Positions 1-9,471 are shown, counted from the first letter of the stretch. The stretch is 64,000 bases of DNA from Slackia faecicanis (GCF_003725295.1 NZ_QICB01000001.1:434001-498000); one strand, 5' to 3'. Made by a program: numbers and translations. Notes: generated by a model from the sequence alone, not told the origin.

Positions 1-947
1 CTGGACAAAAGCCCCACCAGCGCCACGCGCTCATCGAACGGCGCCGCCTTGGCGCGCTCGACTACGCGGGCCTCGGCGCTTCCTTCCAAAATCGCGTCGA
101 TCTGATAATCGGAGCGGTACTTGTTGAACAGGTCGTAATACACCGCGAAGCGCTTGGCCGTGCGCGCGTCCTGCACGTACTGGGCGATCAGGCGCTCGGT
201 CACGGGAATGCCGCGCGCCTCGTAGACGCGCATCACGCGCGACAGGTCGTCCCAGCCGCGGGCCGTGACGAACGCCTTGCCGTCGAGCGTGGCCTCGATG
301 TGGTAGAAATCGGAGGTCTCCGCATCCAGGTACGCGATGATCGCCGGATGCACGCGCGATGCGAGCGCGTAGGCCTTCCACGCCTCGTAATCGGGCTCGA
401 CGTCGATACGCTTGAGGCGGTCCCATGTGGCCACGTCGAAATCATGCGTGCTGCGGTTGTATTCGGACGGGTTGCCGGCCGTGACCACCACCCAGCCCTG
501 CGGCACCTGGTGGCGTCCGAACACCTTGTACTGCAGGAACTGCAGAATGGCGGGCGTGAGCGTTTCCGAGACGCAGTTGATTTCGTCCAAAAACAGAATG
601 CCTTCCCGCCTGCCCGTTTCGGCCATGGCCTCATAGACCGACGCGATGATTTCGCTCATGGTGTATTCGGACACGCTGAACGTCTCGCCCTCGAAGGAGC
701 GCTCGGCGATGTAAGGCAGGCCCAGGGCGCTTTGGCGCGTGTGGTGCGTCATGGAATAGCTCACCAGGCCGATGCCCATTTCGCGCGCCACCTGCTCCAT
801 GATGGCGGTCTTGCCCACGCCGGGCGCGCCGATCAGAAACAGCGGGCGCTGTCGCTCGATCGGAATGAGATACGAACCGTTTTCGTCTTCGGCCAAATAC
901 ACCTCGACCGCACGTGCCACTTCTTCTTTCGCCTGGCGGATGTTCAT
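1..947 (-). CDS. MoxR-family AAA+ ATPase (3' end cut by window edge)
   Basis: At least 315 codons are visible; the C-terminus lies beyond the left edge. The protein shows a Walker A motif (GAPGVGKT, about residues 41-48) and a Walker B motif (ILFLDEIN), followed by a sensor-like VVTAGNPSEYN segment, the MoxR/AAA+ arrangement. MoxR ATPases usually act as chaperones that remodel or activate a partner carrying a von Willebrand A domain. The partner here is the upstream gene, whose TGA stop overlaps this ATG by 4 bp, so the two are translationally coupled. The substrate cannot be told from sequence. The start at 947 is fixed by the overlap and a GGAGGGC Shine-Dalgarno inside the upstream gene. 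Confidence 0.9.
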   Translation of the reverse strand, partial: MNIRQAKEEVARAVEVYLAEDENGSYLIPIERQRPLFLIGAPGVGKTAIMEQVAREMGIGLVSYSMTHHTRQSALGLPYIAERSFEGETFSVSEYTMSEIIASVYEAMAETGRREGILFLDEINCVSETLTPAILQFLQYKVFGRHQVPQGWVVVTAGNPSEYNRSTHDFDVATWDRLKRIDVEPDYEAWKAYALASRVHPAIIAYLDAETSDFYHIEATLDGKAFVTARGWDDLSRVMRVYEARGIPVTERLIAQYVQDARTAKRFAVYYDLFNKYRSDYQIDAILEGSAEARVVERAKAAPFDERVALVGLLS

Positions 948-2647
948 CGCATGCCCTCCTCATTGCCTTTGCGGAATTCCCCTGAACCGATCTTGACGCG
1001 CAACGCCCATGGAGGAACGTCGGGCTCTTCGATATATGCCTCGTCGGTCAGCACGAACGCCACGTCGTAGCGCGGCTTCATGCGCGGATACGCCCCCTGC
1101 CCGTCGGTGAAGTACAACAGGCCTTTCAAGTGCGCCAGTTCGCCCGCGTCCATCAGGTCGTCGATATAGGAGAACACGGGGCGGAAATCCGTGCCGCCGA
1201 AGCCTTTCAGCTCCAGCCCGTCGGCCCAAGCGCGCGCGTCGGCGCGGCTCGCGATGCGCGCGACGTCTTGGATCTGCGCGTCGCACTGGATCAGATACAG
1301 GTTGAGCGCGTCGGAGAACAGGCCGGCGTCTTCCAAAATGTCGCAGGTGCGCTCGACGAAGGCGGCCACCGTGTCGCCCTTGGTGGAGGCCGACGTGTCG
1401 ATCGCGATCACGAAATCGCGGATGCGGCCGTCGTCGGCGTATTCCAGCGGCTCGATCAGGGGCATGTTGCCGTAGCGCACCAGCCCGTAGCAGTAATACA
1501 CGTAGTCGAATTCTTCATCGTTGACGGCCATCTGCTCGTCGCGCGACACGAATCGGCGCAGGAATTCGCCGTAATCGACCCGCTCTGTGTTGGAGCGCTT
1601 GAGCGCCATGGAGAATTCGCCGCCGAACGCGCCCCAGAGCTGGGAGAAATCGTCGAGCGCCACGTCGGCGCGCAACGAAATCTCGCGCCAGTGCGTCTGC
1701 ATGGCCTCGTTGAACGAATCGGTGGGCAAAGGCCGCGTGCGCTGCTGCGGCTCGGGCGCGCCCATGGCCGCCACGTCGGGCGACGGGATGCCGCCCGCGC
1801 CGTAGCACGATTCGGCCGCCTTGAGCGCATCGACGCGCGCGGCGGATGCGTAGGAAAGCATCATGGAGGCCAGTGCGTCGTCGGCGAACTCGGGCGCGGC
1901 GTCGTTCGCGTCGCGCATGCCCTCGTCGGGGGCTTCGTCGCGGACGTCTTCGTCGTCGGCGCGGGCGTCTTTGCCGCGCGCGTTCGCCTGAGGGCCGCCT
2001 TCGGCTTCGGGCTGCGGGAACAGAGCGTCGGAGCCGCCTTCCGCCGCGGGCTGCGCGTCGCGGGCGGCCGTGCCGCGCAGCCAGAGCGCGTGGTCGTCCA
2101 CGAAGAAGGCGCGGCGCAGATCGATCGCCTCTTCGTCGGTCATGCCGTCGTCGGCGAAGCGGTAGTACAGCGATTCGGCCGTGATGAACGGCATGTCGGC
2201 GCACAGGCGCGCGCAGGCCGGCTCCTGATACGCCGCGCGGCGGCATGATATTTCAGAAAGCCCCAGGTCGTTCATGCAGCTTTCCACCGCCACGTCGCAC
2301 GCCAGGTCCCACAGCGCCGGGCGGAACGCGGCGTTCGAGAACGGATGGCGGAACAGGCAATGCAGCGTCATGTGCAAGACGTCGCGCGAAAGGCGCGCGG
2401 GCTCTTCGGAAAACGCGCGCACCGTGCGCTCGGGGTCGTAATAGATCGCCGCGCCGTCGGTGGCGAACAGCGAGCCGGGCGCGGGCGTGCACGCGAGCCG
2501 CGAGAGCGCGGGTTCGAGAAAGCGCAACGCCACCAGAAGCGTTTCTTTCGCGTAATCGAGCAGTTCGCAGGAAAGCTCCGCGTAGCGGCCGTCCGTCGCG
2601 GCCGTTTCTTCGACGCGTTCGCGCGCGTCGCCGTTGCCAAGCGCCAT
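944..2647 (-). CDS. VWA-domain protein with DUF2201-like metallopeptidase N-terminus
   Basis: A 567-residue cytoplasmic protein with no signal peptide. Residues 1-160 contain a histidine-rich segment (HMTLHCLFRH, His92, His96, His101) resembling the putative metal site of DUF2201 proteins. Residues 200-260 are an acidic, Ala/Asp-rich linker. The C-terminal third is a von Willebrand A-like fold with a MIDAS motif DTSAS (417-421) and a later FTDG segment. Such proteins pair with MoxR ATPases in metal insertion or complex assembly, and the MoxR gene follows immediately. The ATG at 2647 has an AAGGAC-type ribosome site. The family assignment is firm at the MoxR/VWA level and weaker for DUF2201. 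The biological client is unknown. Confidence 0.8.
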   Translation of the reverse strand: MALGNGDARERVEETAATDGRYAELSCELLDYAKETLLVALRFLEPALSRLACTPAPGSLFATDGAAIYYDPERTVRAFSEEPARLSRDVLHMTLHCLFRHPFSNAAFRPALWDLACDVAVESCMNDLGLSEISCRRAAYQEPACARLCADMPFITAESLYYRFADDGMTDEEAIDLRRAFFVDDHALWLRGTAARDAQPAAEGGSDALFPQPEAEGGPQANARGKDARADDEDVRDEAPDEGMRDANDAAPEFADDALASMMLSYASAARVDALKAAESCYGAGGIPSPDVAAMGAPEPQQRTRPLPTDSFNEAMQTHWREISLRADVALDDFSQLWGAFGGEFSMALKRSNTERVDYGEFLRRFVSRDEQMAVNDEEFDYVYYCYGLVRYGNMPLIEPLEYADDGRIRDFVIAIDTSASTKGDTVAAFVERTCDILEDAGLFSDALNLYLIQCDAQIQDVARIASRADARAWADGLELKGFGGTDFRPVFSYIDDLMDAGELAHLKGLLYFTDGQGAYPRMKPRYDVAFVLTDEAYIEEPDVPPWALRVKIGSGEFRKGNEEGMR

Positions 2648-2802
2648 ACCCGCCGTCCTTCTTGTGAAACCACCTTGTCGAGGGCATCATAGCGCAACGA
2701 AGCATCGCTGAAGAGCGCGCCGGCAAAGGCCCCGAAACGTCATGAGTGCGTTACCATGGTCGCGTCCGGCATTCGCCCGCATCCACGCGTAGGGAGGACC
2801 AC

Positions 2803-4443
2803 ATGAACGACGCCATGCGCGAAGCGCTTTCCGACATTCTGTTCTTCGACGACGCCACGCCCATCGACGAGCTGGCGCGCCGTTGCGCCGAGCCGCTGCA
2901 TCTGAGCGGCGAAGCGGCCGCGGCGCTGACGGGCGAAGGCAGGCCGTTCGCCCTGTGGCCCGAGCCCGACGGATGCGCGCTTTTGGCGGCCGACCTGCAT
3001 TCGCTCGCGCGCGATGCGGGGCTGCCCGATGCGGGCCTTATCTTGCGCCTGCCGGCGACGATCTGCGGCACGCCCTTGGTGCGCATCACGGCCGACGCCT
3101 TCCGCCCGTGGCTTTCCTACGGCATCGGGCTGCGGCTGCTGGCACTGCCCGAAGGCATGCGCGAGACCGCCGACCGCTCGCTTTCGCCCCTGTGCTTCGA
3201 GAACCTGGCCATACCTTCGACCCTCGAGCGCTTCGGCGCGCGCCCCGTGCAGTGGAGCAAGCTCACGCGCTACCCCGACGGCGTGCGATACCTGGTGCAT
3301 CCCGACAACCCCGCGCTGTTCGCCGAAGACGGTTCGCTGTATTCGCGCGACGGCGAAACGCTGATAGCGCAGGCCTACCCGTACGGCGAATGCGTCGAGG
3401 TGCGCCCGGGCGTGCGATGCATCAGGCAGGACGCGTTTCTGCACACCCCCAACCCGCCGCGGCGCATCGTGTGCCCCGACAGCCTGGAGGAGGCGCGCGA
3501 CGACATAGACCCCGCCCTTCTGTGGATCAGAAGCAACCACGGCGCGTTCGCGCGCGTACTGAAAGAGACGGGGCGCAGGGCGGTTTCTCCCGCCTATAAA
3601 ATCGTGGACGGCGACGTGTACGATTTCGACGACGAGGGCGCGCTGCTCGTGGCCACGGCGTCCGAGAAAACGACGGCCGTGACGCCCGATGCCGTGGAAG
3701 GCGTGCCGCTCGTGCGCATCGGACGGCGCGCGCTTGCGCCGCAAGCGACGGCGGTGGTCATATCATCGCAGGTGAAAGACATCGAAGACGGCAATATCTG
3801 CGAAGGCGCCGAAAAGATCGCGCTAGGCGAGAACGTCAGGCGGATCGGCCGCGAATGCTTCATGCATGCGGCGGAAGGCTGCGTCGCGCGCATCCCGCGC
3901 AGCGTGGAATGCATCGGCGAGCGATCGTTTTCGGGCGGATGGGTGCGCTTCGACGCGCTCGACACCGCGGCCTATATTCCCGCAGGCGTGCGCGGGCTTT
4001 TCAGCCCGACGGCCTATCGCGACGGCGGCGCGGCGGGCATCGAGCTTGCAGGCGAGGGCGCTTCCGACGAATCATGCTTCGCGGTTCCCTTCGACATGCG
4101 CGCCTACGACGAGCTGCTTGCGGGCGAGCGCGCGTTTCTGACCAAGACCCAGGCGCTTGTCGAACGCTTGGCCGGAAAAGCCCCGCTCCAAGACGACGCG
4201 GCGGCATCGTTTGCGCGCCAGCTGGAGAAAAACGCCGAAGCCGCCTGCACGCTGATCGCCGAACGCCGTTCGCGCCGGGCGATCGAGCGGCTCGCCGACG
4301 CGGGCTTCTACGAAGACGAGCAGCGCTTCTTGTTCCAGTGCGAGCAGCTTCGCAGGGCGCACGCCGCCGAAGCGCTGGGATGCCTGATGCAGCGCCGCGA
4401 AGCCGCGGCTCCGGCGAAGCCCTCCGACCGGTTCGCGTTCTAA
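2803..4443 (+). CDS. BspA-type leucine-rich-repeat (LRR_5) protein, cytoplasmic
   Basis: 546 residues. The start at 2803 is chosen because AGGGAGGA lies 4 bp upstream; a longer reading frame from 2746 has no such site. The middle of the protein carries degenerate LRR_5 repeats of the pattern I-x-I-G-x-x-C/A-F (for example VRRIGRECF and VECIGERSF), typical of BspA/Treponema-type repeats. The C-terminal 130 residues are charged and helical (a run rich in Glu, Arg and Ala). There is no signal peptide or transmembrane segment, unusual for this repeat class, which is most often cell-surface. It is divergent from the VWA/MoxR pair, with about 155 bp between starts. Repeat function is protein binding; the partner is unknown. 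Confidence 0.7.
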   Translation: MNDAMREALSDILFFDDATPIDELARRCAEPLHLSGEAAAALTGEGRPFALWPEPDGCALLAADLHSLARDAGLPDAGLILRLPATICGTPLVRITADAFRPWLSYGIGLRLLALPEGMRETADRSLSPLCFENLAIPSTLERFGARPVQWSKLTRYPDGVRYLVHPDNPALFAEDGSLYSRDGETLIAQAYPYGECVEVRPGVRCIRQDAFLHTPNPPRRIVCPDSLEEARDDIDPALLWIRSNHGAFARVLKETGRRAVSPAYKIVDGDVYDFDDEGALLVATASEKTTAVTPDAVEGVPLVRIGRRALAPQATAVVISSQVKDIEDGNICEGAEKIALGENVRRIGRECFMHAAEGCVARIPRSVECIGERSFSGGWVRFDALDTAAYIPAGVRGLFSPTAYRDGGAAGIELAGEGASDESCFAVPFDMRAYDELLAGERAFLTKTQALVERLAGKAPLQDDAAASFARQLEKNAEAACTLIAERRSRRAIERLADAGFYEDEQRFLFQCEQLRRAHAAEALGCLMQRREAAAPAKPSDRFAF

Positions 4444-4520
4444 CGCGACGGGCCAGCGCATCGGTGCGAAGCGACGCTTGACGCGCGGCGGCACCGCGTA
4501 AGCATCGGCCCCCGAAAAAC

Positions 4521-4564
4521 GAAGCCTCCCATTTCTCGGGCAAGAGAAATGAGAGGCTTCTTTA
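4521..4564. terminator. Bidirectional intrinsic terminator
   Basis: Inverted repeat GAAGCCTC-C-CATTTCTC / GAGAAATG-A-GAGGCTTC with a 6-base loop and one mismatch. A TTTAT tail follows on the plus strand and a run of T's (from AAAAAC at 4516-4520) on the minus strand. It separates the convergent LRR gene and the glucosaminidase gene. Confidence 0.85.
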
Positions 4565-4643
4565 TGCCGGGAAAACGCTATGCAGCGTCGGACCGAGCCG
4601 GCGCGCCGTCAGACTATACGAAAAGAAGCGGCGGCCGAGCCGC

Positions 4644-5774
4644 CTACGAGTCGAAGCGATACAGGTCGTAGCGGTCCATGACCGTCACCAGGTGCTCGGC
4701 ATACGCGCTGTCGGTGGCCCAGCCCGCATCCTGCAGCCCCCATGCCATCAGCGCCGAGTTGCGGGTTTCGACGGCGCGGCGGATCGTGGGGTTGTCGGCG
4801 TAGGTGGACGATTGCAGAAAGACGCTCGACCGGAACTCGATGCATGCCTTCTTCGATTCGAACCGGATGAAGGAATCCTTGATCGCAACCGTTTTGCCGT
4901 CGTATTCCTCGTTGGTGCCCCACTGCACCGGTCCCACCACGCCGTGCTTGCCCGCGAACGCATCCACCCACTTCATGCCGAAGAGGTTGTTGTCGCGCTC
5001 CGCGAGCACCGAAAGCGCGCTGCCCTGGCCGCTTTCCTGGATGATCTGCGCGATCGTGCAGCCGGCCGGATGGCCGTATTCGTGCTGCATGGCGCGCGCC
5101 GTGTCGATCATCTCGTCGGTGATGTAGACGGGCAGGCCGTCGGCACGCTGCGTGACGGGCGCGTTCGACTGCGCCGAAAACGCGCTTGCGGCGATGAACG
5201 CCGCCGCCACGATCACGAAGAGCACCGTGGCGAAGCGCACCAGATACGAGCGCGTGAACGCCCGCACGCCGCGGCGCACGAAGCCGCCCGAGGAACGCGT
5301 TCGCTCAGGCGCCGCCTTGGCCGGCTGCGCCTTTTTGGCGGCCGAAGCGCCCTTTGCGCCGCCGGACGTTTTCGAACGCGCGGTCTGCCGCGCCGACGAA
5401 GCGGTCGTTTTGGAGGGCGCCTTGGACGCGGGCTTCGAGGCCGACGCCTTCGCGCCCGTCGTTTTCGAAGCAGCCGGCTTCGCAGACGCGGCCTTGGATG
5501 CGCGCAGCTTCGACGCAGCGGCCTTCGTCGCGGGCGCTTTGGCAGACGCGCCCGCCCTGCCGCGCGAAGCCTTGCCGGACGACGCCCTGCCCGACGAAGA
5601 CCCGGCCTGCGACGCCTTTCCCGATGACGCCCTGCCGGCCGCAGCCTTCGAAGCCGCTCCGCCCCGCTTCGGCGCGGGCGACCCGGCCGCCTTCGATGCG
5701 GCGGCCGAGCGCCCGCCGCCCGTCGTGGCGCTCATGCGCGCCGTCCCGGCGCGCGACTGCCTTTGCGCGCTCAT
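4644..5774 (-). CDS. Membrane-anchored glucosaminidase with Ala/Lys/Ser-rich cytoplasmic tail
   Basis: 376 residues. Residues 1-165 are low-complexity Ala/Lys/Ser/Thr with many ASK, AAK and KAS units, resembling eukaryotic histone H1 or bacterial Hc1/HU-tail sequences. One transmembrane helix follows (about 178-200). Residues 218-376 match the FlgJ/endo-beta-N-acetylglucosaminidase fold that cleaves peptidoglycan glycan strands, with the expected catalytic Glu in IIQESGQGS (Glu247) and the DNNLFGMKW motif. By the positive-inside rule the basic tail is cytoplasmic and the enzyme domain is outside. The ATG overlaps the mfd stop by 4 bp (ATGA), so translation is probably coupled to mfd. The hydrolase assignment is strong. 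The role of the tail (DNA or ribosome binding, or a spacer) is open. Confidence 0.85.
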   Translation of the reverse strand: MSAQRQSRAGTARMSATTGGGRSAAASKAAGSPAPKRGGAASKAAAGRASSGKASQAGSSSGRASSGKASRGRAGASAKAPATKAAASKLRASKAASAKPAASKTTGAKASASKPASKAPSKTTASSARQTARSKTSGGAKGASAAKKAQPAKAAPERTRSSGGFVRRGVRAFTRSYLVRFATVLFVIVAAAFIAASAFSAQSNAPVTQRADGLPVYITDEMIDTARAMQHEYGHPAGCTIAQIIQESGQGSALSVLAERDNNLFGMKWVDAFAGKHGVVGPVQWGTNEEYDGKTVAIKDSFIRFESKKACIEFRSSVFLQSSTYADNPTIRRAVETRNSALMAWGLQDAGWATDSAYAEHLVTVMDRYDLYRFDS

Positions 5775-8700
5775 CGGGCCTTCCCCGCACGCGACGCCGC
5801 GCCTTCGGCCAAATCGCGCAGCAAGCCTTCGACGGCTTCGATCAGGCTGTCGTCTTCGCCCAGATCGAAATACTTCACGGGCACGGACAGCTTGGCCGTC
5901 TGCGCCACATAGCGGGCGCCGTAGCGGCGCAGCGGGGTGAGCGCATCGCGGCCCACCTCGATCGGCTCGATCGTCACCTTGCCCGCCGACGCGCTGATCA
6001 GCTTCACGCCGTGCTCGGACGCCCAGGCGCGCAGGCGCGATTTCGCGAACATGTTCTTGCACGCCTGCGGCATGGCGCCGTAGCGCTGCTCGGTCTGTTC
6101 GAGCAGCTCGTCCACGGTTTCGGGCACCTCGGCGCACGCGAGCTTGCGATACAGCAGCACGCGCTCGTCGGCATCGGGAACGTATTCCTCGGGGATATAC
6201 GTATGCACCGGCATGTTCACCGTGATGTCGGACAGCGCAGGCGGCAGGCCCTCGCCCGCATCGGGCTTGCCTTCGCGGGCGTCGGAAACCGCCTGGCTGA
6301 GCATCTGGGCGAACAGGTCGAAGCCCACGCCGCTCATGTTGCCGCTCTGCTCGGCGCCCAATAGGCTGCCGGCGCCGCGGATTTCAAGGTCGCGCATGGC
6401 CACGCGCATGCCGCTTCCCAGGTCGCGATGCTCGTTGATCGCGTCCAGGCGCGCCATGGCCTCTTCGGTCAGGCTGATGTTTTCGGGGAACATGAAGTAA
6501 GCGTAGGCCTGCTGCGAGCTGCGGCCCACGCGCCCCTTGAGCTGATACATCTGCGCCAGGCCCAGACGCTGCGAGTCTTCGATGATCAGCGTGTTGGTGT
6601 GCGGGTTGTCGATGCCGCTTTCGATGATCGTAGTGGCCACCAGCACGTCGATCGCGCCGGCGGAGAAATCCTCCATCACGCGCTCGAGCTCTTCTTTGCT
6701 CATCTTGCCGTGCGCCACGCCCACGCGCGCCTCGGCCGCCGCCGAGCCCACGCGCTCGACGGCTTCGTCGATCGTGCGCACGCGGTTGCTCACGTAATAC
6801 ACCTGGCCGCCGCGGTTGAGCTCGCGCCTGATGGCGTCGCTCACCACGTCGACGTCCCACTCGCCCACATGCACGTCCACCGGGCGGCGGTTGTCGGGCG
6901 GCGTCAGGATCAGGCTCATGTCGCGCACGCCTGACAGGCCCATCTGCATGGTGCGCGGAATGGGCGTGGCCGACAGCGTCAGCACGTCGATCTGCTCGCG
7001 CAGGTTCTTCATCTGTTCTTTGTGCGCCACGCCGAAGCGCTGCTCCTCGTCGATGATGACCAGGCCCAGATCGCGCGGGTTCACGTCGCGCGACAGCAGG
7101 CGATGCGTGCCCACGAGCACCTGCACCGACCCGTCGGCGAAGCCCTTGAGCGCAAGCTTCTGCTCGGCGGGGCTGCGGAAGCGCGACAGCACCTCCACCT
7201 TCACGTCGAAGGGGTCGAAGCGGTCTTTGAACGTGGTGTAGTGCTGCTGCGCCAGAATGGTGGTCGGGCACAGCACCATGACCTGCTTGTTGTCCTGCGT
7301 GGCCTTGAACGCGGCGCGCAACGCCACCTCGGTCTTGCCGAAGCCCACGTCGCCGCAGACCAGGCGGTCCATCGGCTTGGACGATTGCATGTCGGCCTTC
7401 ACCTCGGCGATCGCCGCCAGCTGGTCGGGCGTCTCTTCGTAGGGAAACGCCTCTTCCATCTCGCGCTGCCAGGGCGTGTCGGGCGCATAGCGGAAGCCCT
7501 GCACGCTCGCGCGGCGCGTGTAGACATCAACCAGGTCGAAGGCGAGCTGCTTGGTGGCCTTGCGGGCCTTCGACAGCGCGCGCGACCAGTCGCTCGTGTT
7601 CAGGCGCGTGCAGCGCGGGCTGGACCCCTCGGGGCCGACGTAGCGCGTCACGCGGTCGAGCTGCTCGACGGGAACGAACAGCTTGTCGCCTTCGGCGTAT
7701 TCCAGAAGAAGGTAATCGCGCATCATGCCGCCGACGTCTTGGCGCACGAGGTCTTTGAACAACGCCACGCCGTGCGCGGCATGCACCACGTAATCGCCCG
7801 GGGCGAACGGGAAGGTGACCTCGGTCATGTCCACGCGGCGGCGGCCCCTGATCTGGGACGTGCGTCCCTGCGTGTCGTGCACCGACACCAGGCCGAGCTT
7901 GGCCTTGGGCACGATCATGCCCAGAGGAATGTCCACGTCCACCACGTTCACCACGCCGCGCTTGAGCTTGCGCACGTCACGATGCCAGCCCGCGTGGTCG
8001 GACCCCGAACGCACCGACGCGCGGCCGTGCGCGCGGCGGGGCCCATCGGAAGGCGCATCGTCATTCGGTTCGGCCGGCTCGTCGAGGATTTCCACCACGG
8101 GCAGCGCGTTATCTACCAGCAGCAGCTTCATATCGCGGCGGGCGCGCACGTCGGGCACGCTGAACGCCACGGTGTAGCGCTGGTCGACCAGCGAGCGCAG
8201 GCGCCCGATGAGCTTTTCGGCGCTGCCCGCCACCTCGGTGCGCTTGACCGGCAGCTGGTCGTCCACCATGCCGCCCACCTGCATGATCGACGAAAGCGTA
8301 TAGCGCTGCGCCGACCCGAAATCGAGCGCGGCGGGCGCGATGTAGAGCCCGTCCGGCACGATATGGCTTCCCTTCGCGCGCTCGCAGGCGTCTTCGTAGG
8401 CGCGCGACGCGTCGTCGAAGATACTGCGCGGCTCGCTCAGCACCACGAGCGCGTCTTCGGCGGCATACGCGCACAGCGATTCGGTTTTGGCATACAGCAG
8501 CGGAAGCAGCGCGTCGGCCCCCGGGAAATCGGAGCCGCCCTGCAGGTTGCCGAAAAGCTCGCGCCAGACGGGGTCGCTTTCGGCGCGTTTGGCCGCCACG
8601 GGCACGGCGCGGGCGAGCGCCTTCTTGCTCAGGCGGTATTCACGCACAGGATACACGTCCACCTGAGGAAGCGACATGATGGTCTGACCCGTCGAGGGCA

Positions 8701-9352
8701 CGATACGCCTGATTTCGTCCACTTCGTCGCCGAAGAAATCGATGCGCACGGGATACGGCGTATCGCCCGGGAACACGTCGAGCGTGCCGCCGCGCACGCA
8801 GAAGGTGCCGGGGCCTTCGAGCGCGTCGCCCGTGTTCTGGAACCCGCGCGCCACCAGGCCTTGGGCCATCGATTCGAAATCGAGCGCCTCGCCCGTCCCG
8901 GCGTCGAAGGCCTCCTGCTCGGGGCGGATCGAGATGGGCGCGAACACGCGGGCCGCATGCGGCGGCAGCGCGCGCACGATCGAGGCGGCCGATGCCACGA
9001 CCACCTTGCGCGCGCCCGACTGCACGGCCCAGGCGGCGCTTGTCCTGCGGGCGATGAAGCGAGCGTCAGGCTGCTTGGGCGCGAAGGGGTGGTCGGCGCG
9101 GGCGGGAAACGCCGCCACGCGTTCGTCGCCCAGGTAGGCGGCCACGCTGCGCGCGAAGCCCTCCACCGCGTCTTCGCCCGGCAGCACCACCAGCATGGGC
9201 TGGGGCTTGGCCGCGAAACGCGCCGCCACGACGAACGGACGCGCCGAAGCGGCCACGGCCAACGCGGCGTCTTGGCCCGCATCGAGCTTGGCGTACACCT
9301 CGGCGAGGGCCCCGTTTTCCTCAATGGCTGCAGCAAGCGCGTCGATCAGCAT
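5771..9352 (-). CDS. mfd: Transcription-repair coupling factor Mfd
   Basis: 1193 residues, the usual Mfd length. It displaces RNA polymerase stalled at DNA lesions and recruits UvrA. In order it shows: the UvrB-homology N-terminal region; a CarD-like RNA-polymerase-interaction domain beginning FPFAPGDYVVHAAHGVALF; helicase motifs including Walker A GDVGFGKTEVALR, the DEEQRFG box and SATPIPRTMQMGL; and the C-terminal TRCF domain that masks UvrA binding. The ATG at 9352 follows AAGGAGT by 4 bp. Upstream is an extended -10 promoter overlapped by a near-consensus LexA box. The downstream glucosaminidase gene overlaps by 4 bp. Confidence 0.97.
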   Translation of the reverse strand: MLIDALAAAIEENGALAEVYAKLDAGQDAALAVAASARPFVVAARFAAKPQPMLVVLPGEDAVEGFARSVAAYLGDERVAAFPARADHPFAPKQPDARFIARRTSAAWAVQSGARKVVVASAASIVRALPPHAARVFAPISIRPEQEAFDAGTGEALDFESMAQGLVARGFQNTGDALEGPGTFCVRGGTLDVFPGDTPYPVRIDFFGDEVDEIRRIVPSTGQTIMSLPQVDVYPVREYRLSKKALARAVPVAAKRAESDPVWRELFGNLQGGSDFPGADALLPLLYAKTESLCAYAAEDALVVLSEPRSIFDDASRAYEDACERAKGSHIVPDGLYIAPAALDFGSAQRYTLSSIMQVGGMVDDQLPVKRTEVAGSAEKLIGRLRSLVDQRYTVAFSVPDVRARRDMKLLLVDNALPVVEILDEPAEPNDDAPSDGPRRAHGRASVRSGSDHAGWHRDVRKLKRGVVNVVDVDIPLGMIVPKAKLGLVSVHDTQGRTSQIRGRRRVDMTEVTFPFAPGDYVVHAAHGVALFKDLVRQDVGGMMRDYLLLEYAEGDKLFVPVEQLDRVTRYVGPEGSSPRCTRLNTSDWSRALSKARKATKQLAFDLVDVYTRRASVQGFRYAPDTPWQREMEEAFPYEETPDQLAAIAEVKADMQSSKPMDRLVCGDVGFGKTEVALRAAFKATQDNKQVMVLCPTTILAQQHYTTFKDRFDPFDVKVEVLSRFRSPAEQKLALKGFADGSVQVLVGTHRLLSRDVNPRDLGLVIIDEEQRFGVAHKEQMKNLREQIDVLTLSATPIPRTMQMGLSGVRDMSLILTPPDNRRPVDVHVGEWDVDVVSDAIRRELNRGGQVYYVSNRVRTIDEAVERVGSAAAEARVGVAHGKMSKEELERVMEDFSAGAIDVLVATTIIESGIDNPHTNTLIIEDSQRLGLAQMYQLKGRVGRSSQQAYAYFMFPENISLTEEAMARLDAINEHRDLGSGMRVAMRDLEIRGAGSLLGAEQSGNMSGVGFDLFAQMLSQAVSDAREGKPDAGEGLPPALSDITVNMPVHTYIPEEYVPDADERVLLYRKLACAEVPETVDELLEQTEQRYGAMPQACKNMFAKSRLRAWASEHGVKLISASAGKVTIEPIEVGRDALTPLRRYGARYVAQTAKLSVPVKYFDLGEDDSLIEAVEGLLRDLAEGAASRAGKAR

Positions 9353-9450
9353 AAGACTCCTTTTCGGGCGCGGCGCGGAAAGCACCGTAAGCGCAAACAC
9401 GACAAGGCCGCAAGCGGCCTTGTTCGATGGATCGGATGATGACTCGTTCG

Positions 9451-9471
9451 ATTATAGCAAACGATTGTTCG
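9451..9471 (-). promoter_or_regulatory. mfd promoter (extended -10) with one-mismatch LexA box
   Basis: On the minus strand TGCTATAAT is an extended -10, with TATAAT at 9456-9451. Immediately upstream, CGAACAATCGTTTG (9471-9458) differs by one base from the Gram-positive LexA consensus CGAAC-N4-GTTCG. It has the same single mismatch as the third box at lexA in this window. A LexA dimer there would cover the core promoter. No good -35 is visible, as expected for an extended -10. Confidence 0.55.

Noticed and set aside
5300-5770. Tandem coding repeats as a possible assembly artefact
   Set aside because: The Ala/Lys/Ser units vary at the DNA level and keep frame, so they look like a real low-complexity tail.
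7022-9439. 805-codon open frame on the plus strand
   Set aside because: It is antisense to mfd. The composition (His/Ala/Arg/Val) is what the complement of GC-biased codons gives; no ribosome site and no domain.
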